Shown: positions 5,757 to 8,763 of the stretch, in pieces
Layout of the letters: each line of letters starts with the position of its first letter
How positions within the stretch are numbered: position 1 is the stretch's first letter
From: Myxococcales bacterium UBA1238
Lineage (GTDB): Bacteria; Myxococcota_A; Bradymonadia; UBA7976; UBA1532
Assembly (NCBI GenBank): GCA_002309015.1
Contig: DBWM01000059.1
Location: 808-9,570 of the forward strand
Length of the DNA: 8,763 bases
Direction: 5' to 3'
The notes under the pieces: generated by a model
What the model was told of the DNA's origin: nothing
The model's input: only the letters and a program-made list of their open reading frames with translations
Databases searched by the model: none
Translations under genes and position numbers: made by a program

Positions 5757-7499
5757 ATGGCGACGCGCAAAAAGAAGCCCTCATTTTTTAAACTCGCAGT
5801 TCTCTGTGCAACTTTGTTGCTGGGCAGCGGCTGCGGTTCGAATCAGGTCAAGGATTCCTCGAAATACGATCATTTCGCTTGCAGCACCCATCGCGAAATG
5901 ACGCCCGCATTTGCAGAGCGCATGACCCGCAAGGCCTTGCCGAGCATCTGGGCCGTCCTCAACGATTCCGAGCAAAAAGTCTGCTGGTCTGCGGCCATCA
6001 TGGCGGCCGGCTATATCGGGGATGCGCCCAAAACCAAAAAAGTGGACGTCAGCACCAATAAAAAGCGCAAGAAGATGGAAGAGGAAACCACTGGCAGCAC
6101 AGAGGTTTACGCTCGTCTGCGCGCCTTTATGGAGAAGAGCGGCAACGGCCTGGTCATGAGCGAGGATCTGCATATCGCGGAGCAGGTCTACAAATCGTTT
6201 GCGACCATGGTGAGGCTCAACAAGGAGCCTTCGAGCGCGCTTGCGGCGCTGGACTATTTAATTGAAAGCACGGATCCGCAAAATCTCGAAAAGCTGACGG
6301 CGACCTGGCCCATTTCAGCGGTCTCGCGCCGCGACATCATCCGCACCATGTCGCTCGCCGCCGTCACCGCGCTGGCCGAAACCGGAAACTCCAAAGCCAA
6401 CAAATATCTGCACGAACAGGATGACGATAAGCCGTCCTACCCCGATCAGGTTGCCGTGAACCAAAAAGCTTTCGATCAGCTGAAGGTGATGGCGCTCGAT
6501 GCGAGCGAACGGCGCGCCTTTGAATATAAGAGCCACGATGCCGAGAAGGCGTTTGCGCTTACAGAAGGCATGTTTACGCTTCACTCCATTCCACCGGGGC
6601 GTGCCCTTCTGGCCATGAACGAGACCATCTCCCGCGTGGGCAAAGACTTTGAAAACTATCGTTCAACAGCCGAGGAGGAAGAAACCCTTCAAAAATCCCG
6701 CGAGCGCATCTGCAGCGAGGAAGGAAAGAATAAAGCCAAAGAGAAAGAATGCCTGGAACAGCTGCACAAGCTCGAAACCGAGTTCAAAAAGGAAGCGGGC
6801 CAAAAGCAGTCGCAATACCTGGTAAGCGAGCAGCTGGAAACCGTGCGAAAGGCTGCGCAGGCCGCATACGACGCCGAACGGGAATGGTACGAAGCGCAGC
6901 AGGGCCGCTCCGAATACATGCAATCGCTTCATCTGGCCAACGAACTGGCGGACTCGCGCCTTTCGGGTTTTGACGGACAGCTCGAAAGCCTGAGAAGCCT
7001 GCGCGATTTGCCCGAAGAACAGCGCGCCATCGACGAAATCGTGGAAGTGCTGTTCCCCGACGGTCCGCTGGCGGTCTCCAACATGCCAGAGCTGGATCAG
7101 GCCAACTATGTATTGAAGCAGATTGAAGTTTTGCGCGAAGAGCATCAAACGGCAATCGACCAGCTGAGACAGCGATCGAACATCGAAGTGGTCGAGGAAG
7201 CGCACCGCAGCCTGCTTTCGGTGCTGGAATCCAACAGGGAAGGCGCCGGTTTCGATAAAATCCTGCGCCTGCGCGCCCATCTTCAAAACCAGATCCACAT
7301 CTATCTGGCGCGCATCGTCGCGGAGTTTCCGGGTGAAGAAGGCCTGGAAATGCGGCAAATCCTGACCAAAGCGCTGTACGAGCAGGACGACCAAATCACA
7401 AACGCTCTGCGAAGCCGCTCTCCGATTCGCGATGTCGACTACGCCACGGGTCTTGAAATCGTCCCCGAAAACGAGACGCCCAATCGCAGCCAGCAATAA
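5757..7499 (+). CDS. Helical/coiled-coil lipoprotein of unknown function
   Basis: A 580-residue protein starting at ATG 5757 and ending at TAA 7497-7499. The N-terminus MATRKKKPSF is basic, followed by a hydrophobic core (residues 10-22) and LLGSGC, a relaxed lipobox with Cys26 as the likely lipidated residue; this points to export and anchoring in the inner or outer membrane. The mature part is almost all alpha helix. Residues 45-90 and 135-275 look like packed helical hairpins (for example SSALAALDYLIES at 159-171), and about 300-415 is a charged coiled coil (EEEETLQKSRERI, then KETEF-like and YDAEREWYEAQQ segments). Further helices run to about 555, and the last 25 residues look disordered. 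There are few cysteines (Cys7, 26, 42, 76, 319, 332). I see no enzyme motif and do not recognise the family. It is divergent from the giant gene, which might suggest shared regulation or an envelope partner, but this is inference only. Confidence 0.92.
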   Translation: MATRKKKPSFFKLAVLCATLLLGSGCGSNQVKDSSKYDHFACSTHREMTPAFAERMTRKALPSIWAVLNDSEQKVCWSAAIMAAGYIGDAPKTKKVDVSTNKKRKKMEEETTGSTEVYARLRAFMEKSGNGLVMSEDLHIAEQVYKSFATMVRLNKEPSSALAALDYLIESTDPQNLEKLTATWPISAVSRRDIIRTMSLAAVTALAETGNSKANKYLHEQDDDKPSYPDQVAVNQKAFDQLKVMALDASERRAFEYKSHDAEKAFALTEGMFTLHSIPPGRALLAMNETISRVGKDFENYRSTAEEEETLQKSRERICSEEGKNKAKEKECLEQLHKLETEFKKEAGQKQSQYLVSEQLETVRKAAQAAYDAEREWYEAQQGRSEYMQSLHLANELADSRLSGFDGQLESLRSLRDLPEEQRAIDEIVEVLFPDGPLAVSNMPELDQANYVLKQIEVLREEHQTAIDQLRQRSNIEVVEEAHRSLLSVLESNREGAGFDKILRLRAHLQNQIHIYLARIVAEFPGEEGLEMRQILTKALYEQDDQITNALRSRSPIRDVDYATGLEIVPENETPNRSQQ

Positions 7500-7553
7500 A
7501 AAATATCGCATTCTCGCATAGTTACGCCCTCCATTAAAAAATTTTTTTCATCC

Positions 7554-7582
7554 CGCTCAAAAACGTAACGGATCATTGAGCG
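7554..7582. repeat. Inverted repeat CGCTCAA / TTGAGCG
   Basis: Perfect 7-base arms at 7554-7560 and 7576-7582 are separated by 15 bases. It is located about 85 bases before the next start codon. The spacing would suit a dimeric regulator contacting adjacent major grooves. As RNA it would be a weak hairpin with a large loop and no T-run, so it is not a standard terminator. Confidence 0.5.
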
Positions 7583-7655
7583 CTTAGCCGCGATTTGTGG
7601 CAAACTCAATTGAATTGACGTTTACACCAGCTGAGCAAAAAAACTCGCAAACCAT

Positions 7656-7661
7656 AAGGAG
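7656..7661 (+). promoter_or_regulatory. Ribosome binding site of the pentapeptide-repeat lipoprotein gene
   Basis: AAGGAG within TAAGGAGAT is a near-perfect Shine-Dalgarno sequence, 5 bases before ATG 7667. It fixes the start and suggests efficient translation. Confidence 0.85.
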
Positions 7662-7666
7662 ATCTC

Positions 7667-8763
7667 ATGCGTCATCGTTCCCATGGGTTCATTCCATATC
7701 GTTTACTGATGTCTTCTCTTGGACTCGTCGCGCTTTCGTGCGGTGACGATGACGGTGGTGGTGGCGGTGGTACCGAAGTGGGCGAGGTATGCCTTGGACC
7801 CAACGCCTGCGCCGAAGGCATGCAATGCGTGATGCCCGATGCGGACGGTCAGGGAACCTGCCGCAAGTTGTGCCCTGAAGGCGTCCAGATTGGCAATTTT
7901 TGCGATAACAAAAACAAAAAGGACGGCTACTGTTTTACTGCGCTCGATCTTGAAGGGAACAAGATTAACATTTGCGCGGATACGGGCTGCATCGAATTTG
8001 CGTGCAACACCAACGAGCAATGCAATTTAAATACGCTTGAATGCGAATGTCTGACCGGTTTTGCCAACCAGGACGGGCATTGCAAAGTCTGCGTGGCGCA
8101 GAACCGAATCCAGGACTGCGAACTCCCCGAAGAGAACTTCCCCTGCGCCTGCATCAACCTGCGCGGCCTCGATTTATCGCTCGCCAACCTGGCGGCTGAA
8201 GATTTAAGCGGCGCCATCTTTGACTCCACAACCGTCTTCCCCGACAACTTCTCGCTCACCAATACCAATATGGTCGGTCCCAATGCCGATCTGGCGGGCA
8301 TGGATTTGAACGGCGCCAATCTGTCGGGCATGGATTTATCGGGGGCAAACCTTGCAGGGGCAAACCTTTCGGGGGCAGTCCTCGAAGGCACCAACCTTGA
8401 AGGCGCAGATTTAAGCGACGCGGATTTGAGCGGCGCGCAGCTCGACAAAGCCAGCCTGGTCGGCGCATCGCTCGAAGGCGCAAACCTTGAAGGCGCCAGC
8501 GTCGACGGCGCAAACCTCACCAACGCCAATATGGACGGCGCAAACCTTCAAAACGTGGATGTCTCGAACGTTGAAGGCTCATTGCCCGCCTGGGTCGAGC
8601 TCTCAACCGCCAAAGACGGTGAAAATGCCGGCAAAGTAGACTCCCAGGTGCTCGCAGACGCCATCGCCAATGGCGACGTGGATCCGACACAAACAGTGAC
8701 CGTTCCGGTCGGCCCGGGGAATGGCAGTGGCAGCGGCGGGAATGGTGGCAGCGGCAGCGGTGG
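7667..8763 (+). CDS. Cys-rich, EGF-like and pentapeptide-repeat lipoprotein (C-terminus cut by window edge)
   Basis: The frame is open from ATG 7667 to the window end (365 full codons); it was read by hand. Residues 1-24 form a signal peptide, VALSC gives a relaxed lipobox with Cys25, and CGDDD plus six Gly form an acidic flexible spacer typical of surface lipoproteins in deltaproteobacteria-like lineages. Residues 42-162 carry 18 cysteines, probably disulfide-bonded outside the cytoplasm. CECLTGFANQDGHC (126-139) fits the EGF-like pattern CxCxxGFx(4-8)C. Residues 165-185 and 209-299 are pentapeptide repeats predicted to form a right-handed four-sided beta helix. Residues 300-348 are a polar linker, then a Gly/Ser/Asn repeat runs off the window. 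The likely role is surface binding or adhesion; no enzyme motif is visible. It uses TTA codons six times, unlike the giant gene. Exact function unknown. Confidence 0.93.
   Translation, partial: MRHRSHGFIPYRLLMSSLGLVALSCGDDDGGGGGGTEVGEVCLGPNACAEGMQCVMPDADGQGTCRKLCPEGVQIGNFCDNKNKKDGYCFTALDLEGNKINICADTGCIEFACNTNEQCNLNTLECECLTGFANQDGHCKVCVAQNRIQDCELPEENFPCACINLRGLDLSLANLAAEDLSGAIFDSTTVFPDNFSLTNTNMVGPNADLAGMDLNGANLSGMDLSGANLAGANLSGAVLEGTNLEGADLSDADLSGAQLDKASLVGASLEGANLEGASVDGANLTNANMDGANLQNVDVSNVEGSLPAWVELSTAKDGENAGKVDSQVLADAIANGDVDPTQTVTVPVGPGNGSGSGGNGGSGSG
8156..8572 (+). repeat. Pentapeptide-repeat domain (residues 164-302 of the Cys-rich lipoprotein)
   Basis: Leu or a substitute recurs every 5 residues at 165-185 (5 repeats). 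After an insertion (about 186-207) it recurs without any break at 209, 214 and so on to 299 (19 repeats), in the A(N/D)LxG style, for example SGANLAGANLSGA. The central Leu is replaced by Val at 279 and 299 and by Met at 289. Nineteen repeats would make nearly five turns of the beta helix. At the DNA level GGCGCAAACCTT recurs several times, a sign of recent unit duplication. Confidence 0.92.

Larger units (their letters stand above)
7500..7666. other. Spacer between the two lipoprotein genes
   Basis: These 167 bases hold no gene. An A6T7 tract (7536-7548) lies 37 bases after the stop but no GC-rich hairpin precedes it, so a terminator is not convincing. TTGACG at 7615-7620 and TTTACA at 7621-7626 look like -35 boxes, yet no good -10 follows at 16-18 bases (the region reads AAAAAA). 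TCAATTGA (7606-7613) is an 8-base palindrome. The length and these elements suggest the downstream gene has its own promoter, but I cannot place it. Confidence 0.5.

Noticed and set aside
6663..7511. 282-codon minus-strand open frame inside the helical lipoprotein gene
   Set aside because: It lies wholly opposite the real gene apart from a few bases, has no clear ribosome binding site, and its Phe/Leu/Arg-rich product shows no domain.
7598..7613. Possible sigma54 promoter, TGGCA followed by TTGA
   Set aside because: The spacing between the GG and the TTG elements is one base too long and the GC of the -12 box is missing.
7927..8529. 200-codon minus-strand frame opposite the pentapeptide repeats
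   Set aside because: Its product (SAPSRLVPS-like repeats) is the mirror of the pentapeptide repeats on the other strand; the sense frame has a Shine-Dalgarno site, a signal peptide and regular repeats.

Overview
The window holds three genes, two of them cut by the window edges. Moderately GC-rich sequence, good Shine-Dalgarno sites, and two lipoproteins with Asp/Gly-rich or helical mature parts (one with EGF-like cysteine spacing plus pentapeptide repeats) suggest a Gram-negative bacterium of the former deltaproteobacterial type (Myxococcota, Bradymonadales or Bdellovibrionota-like). That placement is an inference from style, not from a marker gene.

Positions 1-5399, minus strand: one continuous reading frame runs from an ATG at 5399 down to the window start without a stop (1799 codons visible, C-terminus missing). 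It encodes a giant, almost wholly helical protein without a signal peptide. In order it has about 880 residues of amphipathic helix and coiled coil, a LysM-like motif, a clear TIGR02594-type CHAP/NlpC-P60-like cysteine hydrolase domain (Cys1056, His1143, Asn1162), more helix ending in an LEA/apolipoprotein-like stretch, an Ala/Asp/Gly tandem repeat, and a Lys/Asp/Glu repeat tail. The long plus-strand frames opposite it are antisense shadows made possible by extreme codon choice.

Positions 5400-5756: a 357-base divergent intergenic region with three tandem 9-base repeats, several short inverted repeats, a candidate sigma70 promoter for the rightward gene, and ribosome binding sites for both genes.

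Positions 5757-7499, plus strand: a 580-residue helical and coiled-coil lipoprotein of unknown function. Positions 7500-7666: a spacer with an A6T7 tract and a 7-base inverted repeat but no convincing terminator. Positions 7667-8763, plus strand: the start of a second lipoprotein with a Cys-rich, EGF-like region, a beta-helical pentapeptide-repeat domain (19 uninterrupted repeats plus 5 before them) and a Gly/Ser/Asn-rich tail running off the window.

How they work together is not shown by sequence. The candidate of most interest is the giant protein: a likely peptidoglycan-cutting domain inside a very long helical scaffold, apparently strongly expressed and with no Sec signal. This would fit a cargo or structural part of a non-canonical export or injection machine, a tape-measure-like protein, or a periplasm-spanning scaffold. 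No phage, contractile-injection or secretion genes are in the window to decide between these.
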